The notes beneath the pieces were generated by a model, which was not told the origin of the DNA, did no database searches, and saw only the letters and a program-made list of their open reading frames with translations. 64,000 nt of DNA from Eriocheir sinensis (lineage: Eukaryota; Arthropoda; Malacostraca; Decapoda; Varunidae), in NCBI RefSeq assembly GCF_024679095.1, contig NW_026111184.1, positions 434,001 to 498,000 of the forward strand, given 5' to 3'. Position numbers and translations under genes: made by a program. Numbering within the stretch: position 1 is the stretch's first letter; every line of letters starts with the position of its first letter. Shown piece after piece: positions 13,526 through 28,466 of the stretch.

Positions 13526-13778
13526 CAAATTTACCTTACAGTATGTGCATTTTTTATATTTATTTTAATACAAATTTTAATATTTTATGTGTATTTTGTT
13601 ATATATATTTTTATAAAAAATGCGTTATTTTATGGCTATTTTGCATCTTTATTTTCATACAAATTTACATTATTTTATTAATATTCTGTGTATTTATTTT
13701 GATACGATTTTACATTATTCTATTTGTGTTTTGTATATATTTTTTTATACATATTTACATTATTTAATTAGTATTTTG

Positions 13779-13799
13779 TATATATATATATATATATAT
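13779..13799. repeat. Short (TA)n run
   Basis: A 21-bp alternating TA run inside one monomer, replacing its usual 8-10 bp TATATATA core. It is an intermediate between the normal monomer and the long (TA)n tracts. Confidence 0.85.
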
Positions 13800-15560
13800 G
13801 AAACAAATTTACGTTATTTTAAGTGTATATGTTTATATATTTTCATTCAAACTTCCATTATTTTATGTGTATTTTGTATATGTATTTCAATACAAATTTA
13901 CCTAATTTTATGTGTATTTTGTATATTTATTTTCATACAAATTTAAATTATTTTTGTGTATTTTTGTGTATAGTTTTATACAAACTTAGGTTATTTTATG
14001 AGTATTTTATATATCTATTTTCATACAAATACACATTCTTTTATTGATATTTTGTTTATTTATTTTGACGAGAATTTAAATTATTTAATGTGTATTTTGT
14101 ATATATATTTTTATACGTATTTACATCATTTCATGTGTATTTTGTATATATATTTCTATAGAAATCTACGTTATATTATGTGTATTCGTATATAGATTTT
14201 TAAACAAATTTACACTTTTATGTGTATTTTGCATATTTTTATAATACAAATTTACCTTATTGCATATGCATTTTGTATATTAATTTTAAAACAAATTTAA
14301 TTATTCTATGTGTATTTTTGTATATGTATTTTTATAAAAATATGCTTTATTATATGGGTATTTTGCATCTTTATTTTCGTTCAAATTTACGTTATTTTTA
14401 TTTTGATACGATTTGACATTATTCTATATGTATTTTGTAAATATTTTTCATACAAATTTACGTTATTTTATGTGTATTTGTTTATATATTTTGACACAAA
14501 TTTACAATATTTTATGGGTATTTTGTATATATATTTCAAAAGAAATTTACCTAGTTTTATGTGTATTTTGAATATCTATTTTCATACAAACTCAAATTAT
14601 TTTTATGTATTTTTGTATATATTTCAATACAAATTTTAGTTATGTTATGTGTATTTTGTAAATCTATTTTCATTCAAATATATATTATTTTATTGGTATT
14701 TTCTTGATTTATATTGATACGAATTTACATTATTTTATATGTACTTTTTATATATATTTTTATACACATTTACATTATTTAATATTTATTTTGAATATAT
14801 AATTTTATACAAATTCATGGTATTTTATGTGTTTTTGTATATATATTTTCATATAAATTTACATTATTTTATGTGTATTTTGTACATATATTTCATTACA
14901 AATTTACCTTATTTTATGTTTATTTTGTATGTGTATTTTGTACATTTATATTTATACACTTTTACTCATACAAATTTATATTATTTTATTGGTATTTTGT
15001 TTATTTATTTTGATACGAATTACATGATTATATGTGTATTTTGTACCCATTTTTTTTATACGTATTTACTTTATTTAAGGTGTATTTTGTTTATATATTT
15101 TCATACAAATTTACGTTATTATATGTGTATTTGTATAAATATTTTGATACCAATTTACTTTATTTCATGTATTTTGTATATATATTTCAATTCAAATTTA
15201 GCTTATTTTGTGTGTTTTGTATATATTTTCATACAAATTTAATTACTTCTGTGTATTTTTGTATATAGTTTTATATAAATTTACGTTATTTTATGTGTAT
15301 TTTGTATATTTATATTTATACAAATACACATTCTTTTATTGGTATTTTGTTTATTTATTTTGATACGAATTTACATTATTCTATGTGTATTTTGTATACA
15401 TTTTTCATACGTATTTACTTCATTTTATGTGTATTTTGTATATATATTTTTATAGAAATCTACGTTATTTTATGTGTATTCGTATACATATTTTGAAACA
15501 AATTTACATTGCTTTATATGTATTTTGCATATCTATTTCAATACAAATTTACCTTATTGT

Positions 15561-17103
15561 ACATATAAAACAATGTAAATTTGTTTCAAAATATATGTAC
15601 GAATACACATAAAATAACGTAGATTTCTATAAAAATATATATACATAATACACATAAAATTAAGCAAATACGTATAAAAAATATAAACAAAATACACATA
15701 AAATATTGTAAATTCGAAACAAAATAAATAAACAAAATACCAATAAAAGAATGTGTATTTGTATAAATATAAATGTACATAATACACATACAAAATAAAC
15801 ATTAAATAAGGTAAATTTGTAATGAAATATATGTACAAAATACACATAAAATAATGTAAATTTATATGAAAATATATATACAAATATACATAAAATACCA
15901 TGAATTTGTATAAAATTATATACTCAAAATAAATATTAAATAATGTAAATGCGTATAAAAATATATATACAAAGTACATATAAAATAATGTAAATTCGTA
16001 TCAATATAAATCAACAAAATACCAATAAAATAATATATATTTGAATGAAAACAGAATTACAAAATACACATAACCTAACTAAAATTTGTTTTGAAATATA
16101 TACAAAAATACATAAAAATAATTTGAGTTTAAATGAAAATAGATATTCAAAATACATATAAAAATAGGTAAATTTCTTTTGAAATATATATAAAAAATAC
16201 CCATAAAATATTGTTAATTTTTGTCAAAATATATAAACAAATACACATAAAATAACGTAAATTTGTATGAAAAATATTTACAAAATACACATAGAATAAT
16301 GTCAAATCGTATCAAAATGAATGAGCAGAATATCAATAAAATAACGTAAATTTGTATGAAAATAAAGATGCAAAATACCCATAAAATAAAGCATATTTTT
16401 ATAAAAATAAATATAGAAAAATACACACAGAATAAGTAAATTTGTATTAAAATTAATATACAAAATGCTTATACAATAAATTTAAATTTGATTATATTAA
16501 ATGAAATAAATATACAAATTAAACATAAAATAAGGTAAATTTGTAATAAAATATAAGTAAGAATACACATAAAATAATATAAATTTGTATGAAAATATAT
16601 ATACAAATACACATAAAATAACATGAATTTGTATAAAATTTGTTTCAAAATATATACGAATTCACACAATAAAATAACGTAAATTTTTATGAAAATGTAT
16701 ATATAAAATACACAAAATAATTTAAATACGTAGAAAAATATATATATACAAAATACACATAAAATAATGTAAATTCGTAAAACATTAAATACAAAAAAAT
16801 CCAATAAAAGAATGTATATTTGTAGGAAAATATATATACAAAAAACAAATAAAATAGCTAAAATTTGTATAAAAATATATACAAAAATACAGAAAAATAA
16901 TTTAAATTTCTTTGAAAATAGATATGCAAAATACACATAAAGTTAGGCAAATTTGTATTGAAATACATATACAAAACTCTCATAAAATAATGTAAATTTG
17001 TATGAAAATATATAAACAAATACATATAAAATAATGTAAACTTGGATAAAATATATATACAAAATATACATTAAATATTTTAAATATGTATAAAAATATA
17101 TTA
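15561..17103 (-). repeat. Satellite block 13 (minus)
   Basis: The first about 900 bp are the reverse complement of the order at about 54100-55040 and 60820-61760, and partly of 14240-14950. The part from about 16480 belongs to the inverted duplication with 26.5-27.2 kb. It ends at an AT-only near-palindrome. Confidence 0.84.
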
Positions 17104-19620
17104 TATTATATATATTTTTATTGATATTTGCGTTATTTATGTGTATTTTGTATATGTTTTCTCATAGAAATTTACATTATTTTATTGGTATTTTGTCTAT
17201 TTATTTTGATACGAATTACATGATTATTTGTGTATTTTGTACATTTTTTTTTATACGTATTTACATTATTTAATGTGTATTTTGTTTATATATTTTTTTA
17301 CAAATTTACGTTATTATATGCGTATTTGTATAAGTATTTTGATACAAATTTACATTATTTAATGTATTTTGTATATATATTTCAATTCAAATTCAGCTTA
17401 TTTTATGTGTATTATGTATATCTATTTATTTTAATACAAAATCAAATATTTTATGTTTTTTCGTATATATATTTTTATAAAAAATGCGTTATTTTATGGG
17501 TATTTTGCATCTTAATTTTAATACAAATTTACATTATTTTATTAATATTTTCTGTATTTATTTTGATACGATTCTACATTATTTTATTTGTGTTTTGTAT
17601 ATATTTTTTTATACATATTTGCATTATTCAATGTGTTTTTTGTATATATATTTGATACAAATTTACGTTATTTTAAGTCTATATGTTTATATATTTTCAT
17701 TCAAATTTACATTATCTTATGTGTATTTTGTATATGTATTTCAATACAAATTTACCTAATTTTATGTTTTTTGTATATTTATTTTCATACAAGTTGAAAT
17801 TATTTTTGTTTATTTTTGTATATAGTTTTATACAAATTTAGGTTATTTTATGTGTATTTTGTATATCTATTTTCATACAAATACACATTATTTTCATGAT
17901 ATTTTGTTTATTTATTTTGACACGATTTAACATTATTTAATGTGTATTTTGTATATATATTTTTATACGTATTTACATTATTTCAAGTGTATTTTGTATA
18001 TATATTTCTATAGAAATCTGCGTTATTTTATGTGTATTCGTATATATATTTTCAAACAAATTTACATTGTTTTATGTGTATTTTGCATATTTTTTCAATA
18101 CAAATTTACATTATTGTATGTGCATTTTGTATATTAATTTTAATACAAATTTGATTAATCTATGTGTATTTTTGTGTATGCATTTTTATGAAAATATGCT
18201 TTATTTTATGGGTATTTTGCATCTTTATTTTCATACAAATTTACATTATTTTATTGATATTCTGTGTATTTATTTGGTATGATTTTACATTATTCTATGT
18301 GTATTTTGTATATATATTTTATATAAAATGTATTTGTTTTCATTTCATACAAATCTACATTATTTTATGTGTTTTTTGTACATGTATTTAAATACAAATT
18401 TAACTAGTTATATGTGTATTTTGTATATCTATTTTGTATGTATATTTTCATAGAAATTTACTCTATATTATGAGTATTCGTATATATATTTTGATACAAA
18501 TTTACATTATTGATGTGTATTTTGCATATCTATTTCAATACAAATTTTCTTTATTGTACGTGCATTTTGTATATTTATTTTAATACAAATTTAATTATTT
18601 TATATGTATTTTTGTTTATATATTTTTATGCAAATATGCGTTATTATATGGATATTTTGCAGCTTTATTTTCATACAAATTTACATTATTTTATTGATAT
18701 TCTATTTATTTTGAAACGATTTAACATTATTCTATGTGTATTTTGTATATATTTTTTATACATATTTACATTATTTAAGGTTTATTTTGTATATATATTT
18801 TATCCAAATTTACATTATTTTATGTGTATTTGTTTATATATTTTTATACAAATTTACATTATTTTATGTGTATTCTGAATATACATTTTCATAAAAAAAT
18901 TACGTTATTTTATTGTGTGTATTCCTATATATTTTGAAACAAATTTTATACAAATTCAAATTAATGTGTATTTGTATATATATTTTCATACAAATTTATA
19001 TTATTTTATGTGTATTTTTTCATATATTTCATTACAAATTTACCTTATTTTATGTTTATTTTGTATATTTATTTCATTCAATTTTAAATTATTTTATGTG
19101 TATATTTGTATTTGTATTTAGATTATTTTATGTGTATTTTGTATATATATTTTCATCCAAAATTACATTATTATATTGGTATTTTCTTAATTTAATTCGA
19201 TACGAATTTAGATTATTTCATAGGTATTTTGTTTACATATTTTTACACTCATTTACATTATCTAATGTGCGTTTTGTATATATATTTTTATGCAAATTTA
19301 TGTTATGTTCATTTTTGTACATATATTTTTATAGAAATTTGCGCTATTTTATGGATAGTTTTATATAAATTTACGTTATTTTATGTGCATTTTGTATATT
19401 TATATTTATACAAATACAGATTCTTTTATTGCTATATTGTTTGTTTATATTTATACGAATTTACATTATTTTATGTGTATTTTGTATACATTTTTTTATA
19501 CGTATTTACCTCATTTTATGTGTATTTTGTATATATATTTTTATAGAAATCTACGTTATTTTATGTGTATTCGTATATATATTTTGAAACAAATTTACAT
19601 TGTTTTATATGTATTTTGTA
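16480..19620. repeat. Inverted duplication B, left arm
   Basis: Reverse complement of about 23990-27170. The AT near-palindrome at 17100 faces that at 26540, and the A-rich/T-rich switch is present in both arms. The inner boundary is approximate (19.5-19.7 kb). Also copied directly to 45290-48305. Confidence 0.82.
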
Positions 19621-20565
19621 TATCTACTTCAATACAAATTTACCTTATTGTATGTGTTTTTTGTATATTTATTTTAATACAAATTTAATTTTTTGATGTG
19701 TATTTTGGTATATATATTTTTATAAATAAAAAAATGCGTTATTTTATGGGTATTTTTATAAATATTTTGATACAAATCTACATAATTGTATGTATTTTAT
19801 ATATACATTTCCATTCAAATTTAGCTTATTTTATCTGTATTTTGTATATCTATTTTCATACGATTTTAATTACTTCTGTGTATTTTTGTATATAGTTTTA
19901 TACAAATTTACGTTATTTTATGTGTATTTTGTATATTTATATTTATACAAATACACATTCTTTTATTGGTATTTTGTTTATTTATTTTGATACGAATTTA
20001 CATTATTTTATGTGTATTTTTTATACATTTTCTTATACGTATTTACTTCATTTTATGTGTATTTTGTATATTTATTTTTATAAAATCTACGTTATTTTAT
20101 GAGTATTCGTATATATATTTTGAAACAAACTTACATTGTTTTATATGTATTTTGCATATCTATTTCAATACAGATTTACCTTATTGTATGTGTATTTTGT
20201 ATATTTATTTTAATACAAATTAATTTTTTCATGTGTATTTTGGTATATATATTTTTATAAAAAATGCGTTATTTAATGGGTATTTTGCATCTTTATTTTC
20301 ATACAAATTTACATTGTTTTATTAATATTCTGTGTATTTATTTTGATACGATTTAACATTATTCTATTTGTGTTTTGTATATAATTTTTTATACATATTT
20401 ACATTATTTAATGTGTATTTTGTATATTTTAAAACAAATTTACGTTATTTTATGCGCATCTGTTAAAATATTTCGATACAAATCTACATTATTTTATGTA
20501 TTTTGTATATATATTTCAATACAAATTTAGTTTATTTTATGTATATTTTGTATATCTATTTTCAT
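17104..20565 (+). repeat. Satellite block 14 (plus)
   Basis: About 77 monomers. The first 2.4 kb is a direct copy of 45907-48305 (offset about 28.8 kb) and the reverse complement of about 24.1-26.54 kb. From about 19793 it copies block 6. It ends at the junction shared with 4340 and 37495. Confidence 0.86.
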
Positions 20566-20714
20566 TTGTATCAAAATAAATAAACAAAATAGCAATAAAA
20601 TAATGTAAATTTGTATGAGAAAACATATACAAATACACATAAAATAACGCAAATCTCTAAAAAAAATATATGTACAAAAATGCACATAAAATAAAGTAAA
20701 TTTGCAAATTTGTA

Positions 20715-23015
20715 TTGAAATAGATATGCAAAATACATATAAAACAATGTAAATTTGTTTCAAAATATATATACGAATACACATAAAATAACGTAGATTT
20801 CTATAAAAATTTATACAAAATACACATAAAATGAAGTAAATACGTATAAAAAAATGAATACAAAAAATACATAAAAATCGTATCAAAATAAATAAACAAA
20901 ATACCAGTAAAAGAATGTGTATTTGTAGAAATATAAATATACAAAATACACATAAAATATCGTAAATTTGTATAAAACTATATACAAAAATACATATAAG
21001 CAATTAAATTTGTATGAAAATATATATACAAAATACAGCTAAAATAAGCTAAATTTGAATTGAAATGTACATACAAAATACATAAAATAATGTAAATCTG
21101 TATCAAAATATTTATACAAATACATATAATAACGTAGATTTGTTTAAAAATATATAAACAAAATACACATTAAGTAATGTAAATACGTATAAAAAATATG
21201 TACAAAATACACATATAATCATGTAATTCGCATCAAAATAAATAAACAAAATAGCAATAAAATAATGTTAATTTGTATGAGAAAACATATACAAATAACG
21301 CAAATTTCTATAAAAATATATGTACAAAAATGCACATAAAATAAAGTAAATTTGCAAAAAAATATGTATACAAAACACACACTAAATAATGTAAATGCGT
21401 ACATAAAATAACCTAAATTTGTATAAAACTATATACAAAAATACACAAAAATAATTTAAATTTGTTTGAAGAGATATACAAAATACACATAAAATTAGGT
21501 AAATTTGTATTGATATACATATACAAAATACACATCAAATAATGTAAATTTGAATGAAAATATATAAACAAATACACTTAAAATAACGTAAATTTGTATA
21601 AAATATATATGCAAGATACACATTAAATAATGTAAATGTGTATAAAAAATATATATACAAAAAACAAATAGAATAATGTAAAACCGTATCAAAATAAATA
21701 CACAGAATATCAATAAAATAATGCAAATTTGTATGAAAATAAAAATGCAAAATTCCCAAAAATTATCGTTTTTTGTATTAAAATATATTTACCAAAATAC
21801 ACATCAAATATTTAAATTTGTATTGAAATAAATATACAAAATGCATATACAGTTAGGTAAATTTGTATTAAAGAGATATTCAAAAATACATATAAAACAA
21901 TGTAAATTTGTTTCAAAATATATATACGAATACACATAAAATAAAGTAGATTTCTATAGAAATATATATACAAAATACATATGAAATTATGTAAATACGT
22001 AAAAAATACATATACATAATACATATCAAATAATGTAAATTCGTGTCAAAATAAATAAACAAAATATCATGAAAAGAATGTGTATTTGTATGAAAATAGA
22101 TAATAGATAATAAATTTGTATAAAATATATATGCAAGATACACATTAAATAATGTAAATATGTATAAAAAAGTATATACAAAAAACAAATAGAATAATGT
22201 AACATCGTATCAAAATAAATACACCGAATATTAATAAAATAATGTAAATTTGTATGAAAATAGAGATGCAAAATTCCCATAAAATTTCTTATAAAAGTAT
22301 ATATACCAAAATACACATTAAATATTTAAATTTGCATTGAAATAAATATACAAAATGCACATACAATAAGGTAAATTTGTATTGAAAGAGATATGCAAAA
22401 ATACATATAAAACAATGTAAATTTGTTTCAAAATATATATACGAATACAAATAAAAAAAACGTACATTTCTTATAAAAGTATATATACCAAAATACACAT
22501 TAAATATTTAAATTTGCATTGAAATAAATATACAAAATGCACATACAATAAGGTAAATTTGTATTGAAAGAGATATGCAAAAATACATATAAAACAATGT
22601 AAATTTGTTTCAAAATATATATACGAATACAAATAAAAAAAACGTAGATTTCTATAAAAATATATATACAAAATACACATAAAATTAAGTAAATACGTAT
22701 AAAAAAATGTATTCAAAATACACATAAAATAATGTAAACTCGAATTAAAATAAATAAACAAAATACCAATAAAAGAAAGTGTATTTGGATAAATATAAAT
22801 ATACAAAATACACATACAAAATAAACATAAAATAAAGTAGATTTGTAATAAAATATATGTACAAAATATACATACAATAATGTAAATTTATATGAAAACA
22901 TATATACAAATACACATAAAATACCATGAATTTGTATAAAAATATATATCCAAAATAAATATTTAATAATGTAAGAGCGTATAAAAATATATATACAAAG
23001 TACATATAAAATGAA
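20715..23015. repeat. Inverted duplication C, right arm
   Basis: Partner of 11400-13525. It is about 180 bp longer because of the 182-bp tandem duplication at 22285-22648. Confidence 0.8.
22285..22648 (-). repeat. Identical 182-bp tandem duplication
   Basis: The segment beginning TTTCTTATAAAAGTATATA occurs at 22285 and again at 22467, a period of 182 bp, or four monomers. By eye the two copies are the same base for base, including the TTGCATTGAAATAAATATAC and AAAGAGATATGC variants. Adjacent monomers normally differ at many positions, so this is a very recent event. Confidence 0.88.
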
Positions 23016-23037
23016 AATTAAGATGCAAAATACCTAT

Positions 23038-23357
23038 TATTGAATATATAATTTTATACAAATTCATGGTATTTTATGTGTATTTGTATATATATTTTCA
23101 AATAAATTTACATTATTTTATGTGTATTTTGTACATATATTTAATTACAAATTTACCTATTTTATTTGTATATTTATATTTATACAAATACACATTATTT
23201 TATGTATTTATGTATATTTATACAATTTACAATATTTTGTGTATTCGTATATATTTTTTACAATTTTACATATTTATATATTTTATGTATTTTGTATATT
23301 TATTTCAATACAAATTTAAATATTTTATGTGTATTTTGGTATATATATTTTTATAAG
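23038..23357 (+). repeat. Satellite block 16 (plus), degenerate
   Basis: About 320 bp with several shortened monomers (for example TTTACAATTTTACATATTTA at about 23258) not seen elsewhere. The first 110 bp match 14800-14910 and 54685-54800. Confidence 0.8.
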
Positions 23358-26300
23358 AATAAACAAAATATCAATAAAATAATGTAAATTTGTATGAGAA
23401 AACATATACAAATACATATAAAATAACGCTAATTTCTATAAAAATATATGTCCAAAAATGAACATAAAATAAAGTAACTTTGGATAGAAATATACATATA
23501 CAAAACACACATTAAATAATGTAAATGCGTGCGTAAAATAACCTAAATTTGTATAAAACTATAAACAAAAATACACAAAAATAATTTAAATTTGTCTGAA
23601 AAGAAATATACAAAATACACATAAAATTGGGTTAATTTGTATTGAAATACATATACAAAATACACATAAAATAATGTAAATTTGAAAGAAAATATATAAA
23701 CAAATACACATATAATAACATAAAATTGTATGAAATATATATACAAAATACACATTAAATAATGTAAATATGTATAAAAAAATATATACAAAACACAAAT
23801 AGAATAATGTAAAATCGTATCAAAATATATACACAAAATATCAATAAAATAATGTAAATTTGTATGAAAATTAAGATGCAAAATACCTATAAAATAACAC
23901 ATTTTTTATAAAATTATTGATACCAAAATACACATAAAATATTTGAACTTGTATTAAAATAAATATACAAAATGCACATACAATAAGGTAAATTTGTATT
24001 GAAATAGATATGCAAATGTAAATTTGTTTCAAAATATATATACGAATACACATTAAATAACGTAGATTTCTATAAAAATACATATACAAAATACACATAA
24101 AAATAAGTAAATACGTATAAAAAAATGTATACAAAATACACATAAAATAATGTAAATTCGTATAAATGTAAATAAACAATATACCAATAAAAGAATGTGT
24201 ATTTGTATAAATATAAATATACAAAATGCACATAAAATAACGTAAATTTATATAAAACTATACACATAAAATAACGGAAATTTATATAAAAATATATGTA
24301 CAAAAATGAATATTAAATAAATTTGCATAAAAATATATATACAAAACACACATTAGATAATGTAAATGAGTATAAAAATATGTATACAAAATACCTATGA
24401 AATAATCTAAATTCGTATCGAATTAAATTAAGAAATACCAATAAAATAATGTAAATTTGGATGAAAATATATATACAAAATACACTTAAAATAACCTAAA
24501 TACAAATACAAATATACACATAAAATAATTTAATATTGAATGAAATAAATATACAAAATAAACATAAAATAAGGTAAATTTGTAATGAAATATATGAAAA
24601 AATACACATAAAATAATATAAATTTGTGTGAAACTATATATAAAAATACACATTAAATAACATGAATTTGTATAAAATTTGTATCAAAATATATACTTAT
24701 ACACACAATAAAATAACGTAATTTTTTATGAAAATGTATATACAAAATACACATAAAATAATTTAAATACGTAGAAAAATATATATACAAAAAACACATA
24801 AAATAATGTAAATATGTATGAAAATATATAAACAAATACACATAAAATAATGTAAATTTGGATAAAATATATATACAAAATGAATATTAAATAATGTAAA
24901 TATGTATAAAAAAAATAGGAACAAAAACACATACAATAATGTTAAATCGTATCAAAATAAATAAAGAGAATATCAATAAAATAATGTAAATTTGTATGAA
25001 AATAAAGATGCAAAATATCCATATAATAACGCATATTTGCATAAAAATATATATACAAAAATACATATAAAATAATTAAATTTGTATTAAAATAAATATA
25101 CAAAATGCACGTACAATAAAGTAAATTTGTATTGAAATAGATATGCAAAATACACATTAATAATGTAAATTTGTATCAAAATATATATACGAATACTCAT
25201 AAAATAGAGTAAATTTCTATGAAAATATACATACAAAATAGATATACAAAATACACATATAACTAGTTAAATTTGTATTTAAATACATGTACAAAAAACA
25301 CATAAAATAATGTAGATTTGTATGAAATGAAAACAAATACATTTTATATAAAATATATACAAAATACACATAGAATAATGTAAATACATATCAAAATAAA
25401 TACACAGAATATCAATAAAATAATGTAAATTTGTATGAAAATAAAGATGCAAAATACCCATAAAATATAGCATATTTTTATAAAAATACATATACAAAAA
25501 TACACATAGATTAATCAAATTTGTATTAAAATTAATATACAAAATGCACATACAATAAGGTAAATTTGTATTGAAAAAATATGCAAAATACACATAAAAC
25601 AAAGTAAATTTGTTTCAAAATATATTTACGAATACACATAAAATAACGCAGATTTCTATAGAAATATATATACAAAATACACTTGAAATAATGTAAATAC
25701 GTATAAAAATATATATACAAAATACACATTAAATAATGTTAATTCGTGTCAAAATAAATAAACAAAATATCATAAAAAGAATGTGTATTTGTATGAAAAT
25801 AGATATACAAAATACACATAAAATAATCTAAATTTGTATAAAACTATATACAAAAATACACAAAAATAATTTAAACTTGTATGAAAATAAATATACAAAA
25901 AACATATAAAAATAGGTTAATTTATATTGAAATACATATACAAAATACACTGAAAATAATGTAAATTTAAATGAAAATATATAAACATATAGACTTAAAA
26001 TTACGTAAATTTGTATCAAATATATATACAAAAAAAACATTAAATAATGTAAATATGTATAAAAAAATATATACAAAACACAAATAAAATAATGTAAAAT
26101 CGCATCAAAATAAATGTAAATTTGTATGAAAATTAAGATGCAAAATACCCATAAAATATCGCATTTTTTATAAAAATATATATACGAAAAAACATAAAAT
26201 ATTTGATTTTGTATTAAAATAAATAGATATACATAATACACATAAAATATGCTAAATTTGAAATGAAATAAACATACAAAATACCTAAAATAATGTAAAT

Positions 26301-26544
26301 TTGTATCAAAATACCTATAAAAATACACATATAATAACGTAAATTTGTATAAAAATATATAAACAAAATACACATTAAATAATGTAAATACGTATAAAAA
26401 AATGTAAAAAATGCACAAATAATCATGTAATTCGTATCAAAATAAATAGACAAAATACCAATAAAATAATGTAAATTTCTATGAGAAAGCATATACAAAA
26501 TACACATAAATAACGCAAATATCAATAAAAATATATATAATATA
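23358..26544 (-). repeat. Satellite block 17 (minus)
   Basis: About 71 monomers. From about 23990 it is the reverse complement of 17.1-19.6 kb in block 14. The variant GAAATGAAAACAAATACATT (25323) is the reverse of the one at about 18325. It ends at the AT near-palindrome shared with 17100, 45903 and 58977. Confidence 0.86.
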
Positions 26545-27170
26545 ATATATTTTTATACATATTTAAAATATTTAATGTATATTTTGTATATATATATTTT
26601 ATCCAAATTTACGTGATTTTATATGTATTTGTTTATATATTTTCATACAAATTTACATTATTTTATGTGAGTTTTGTATATGTATTTCAATACAAATTTG
26701 CCTTACTTTATGTGTATTTTGCATATCTATTTTCAAACAAATTTAAATTATTTTTGTGTATTTTTGTATATATTTTTATACAAATTTTAGTTATTTTATT
26801 TGTTTTTTGTATATATATTTTCCTACAAATATACATTCTTTTATTGGAATTTTGTGTATTTAATTTTTTACGAATTTACATTATTTTATGTGTATTTTGT
26901 ATATATATATTTTTCTACGTATTTAAACTATTTTATGTGTATTTTATATATACATTTTCATAAAAATTTACGTTATTTTATTGTGTGTATTCGTATATAT
27001 TTTGAAACAAATTTTATACAAATTCATGTTATTTTATGTGTATTTGTATATATATTTTTACACAAGTTTATATTATTTTATGTGTATTCTTACATATTTT
27101 TTATTACAAATTTACCTTATTTTATGTTTATTTTGTATATTTATTTCATTCAATTTTAAATTATTTAATG
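23990..27170. repeat. Inverted duplication B, right arm
   Basis: Partner of 16480-19620. The GAATTAAATTAAG variant (24419) is the reverse of CTTAATTTAATTC at about 19186. The spacer is about 4.4 kb. Confidence 0.82.
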
Positions 27171-28466
27171 TGTATATTTGTATTTGTATTTAGGTTATTT
27201 TATGTGTGTTTTCTATATATATTTTCATCCAAAATTACATTATTTTATTGTTATTTTCTTAATTTAACTCGATACGAATTTAGATTATTTCATAGGTATT
27301 TTGTATACATATTTTTATACTCATTTACATTATCTAATGTGTGTTTTGTATATATTTTTTATGCAAACTAATTTTATGTGAATTTTTGTACATATATTTT
27401 TATAGAAACTTAAAACGTTATTTTATGTGTATTTTGTATATGTTTTCTCATACAAATTTACATTATTTAATTAGTTTTTTGTTTATTTATTTTGATACGA
27501 ATGACTTGATTATTTGTGTATTTTGTAAATATTTTTTATACGTATTTACATTACTTAATGTGTATTTTGTTTATATAGTTTTTTTTAACAAATTTACGTT
27601 ATTATATGTGTATTTGTTAAAAATATTTTGAAACGAATTTACTTTATTTTATGTATTTCGTATATATATTTCAATTCAAATTTAGTTTATTTTGTGTGTA
27701 TTTTGGGTATCTATTTTCATACAAATTTAATTACTTCTGTGTATTTTTGTATATAGTTTTATACAAATTTACGTTATTTTATGTGCATTTTGTATATTTA
27801 TATTTATACAAATACACATTCTCTTATTGGTATTTTGTTTATTTATATTTTACGAATTTACATTATTTTATGTGTATTTTGTATACATCTTTGATTCGTA
27901 TTTACTTAATTTTATTTGTATTTTGTATATATATATTTATAGAAATCTACGTTATTTTATGTGTATTCGTATATATATTTTGAAACAAATTTACATCGTT
28001 TTATATGTTTTTTGCATATCTATTTCAATACAAATTTACCTTATTGTATGTGCATTTTGTATATTTATTTTAATACAAATTCAAATATTTTATGTGTATT
28101 TTGGTATATATAATTTTATAAAAAATGCGTTATTTTATAGGTATTTTGCATCTTAGTTTTCATACAAATGTACATTATTTTATTAATATTCTGTGTATAT
28201 ATTTTGATACGATTTTATATTATACTATTTGTGTTTTGTATATATTTTTTTATACATATTTTCATTATTTAATGAGTATTTTTTATATATATTTTATTCA
28301 TATTAACGTTATTTTAAGTGTATTAGTTTATATAATTTCATTCAAATTTACATTATTTTAAGTGTATTTTGTATATGTATTTCAATACAAATTTACCTAA
28401 TTTTATGTGTATTTTGTATATTTATTTTCATACAAATTTAAATTATTTTTGTGTTTTTTTGTATAT
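26545..28466 (+). repeat. Satellite block 18 (plus)
   Basis: The first about 620 bp are the reverse complement of 16480-17100 and of the end of block 27. From about 27283 it forms the outer left arm of the giant palindrome. It contains the rare TAGAAACTTAAAACGTT variant at 27402, mirrored at 35055 and 45150. Confidence 0.86.

Larger units (their letters stand above)
9953..15560 (+). repeat. Satellite block 12 (plus), longest single-orientation run
   Basis: About 5.6 kb, some 124 monomers. Anchor monomers fall at about 10319, 11052, 11632, 12153, 13320, 14031 and 15327. The spacings of 733, 580, 521, 1167, 711 and 1296 bp show that the higher-order unit is heavily rearranged. Internal same-strand jumps are visible at about 10370 (TTTCATGATATATATTTCAT), 11405 (TTTTCATTTTATATGTACTT) and 14955. 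The first two also occur at about 51990 and 53010. Confidence 0.86.
20566..23037 (-). repeat. Satellite block 15 (minus)
   Basis: Mostly the reverse complement of about 11400-13525. The matching private variant GATAATTTTTGGGAATTTTG near 12470 reappears reversed at about 21748. A jump at about 20706 (TTTGCAAATTTG) joins non-adjacent monomers. It contains the 182-bp tandem duplication at 22285-22648. Confidence 0.86.
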
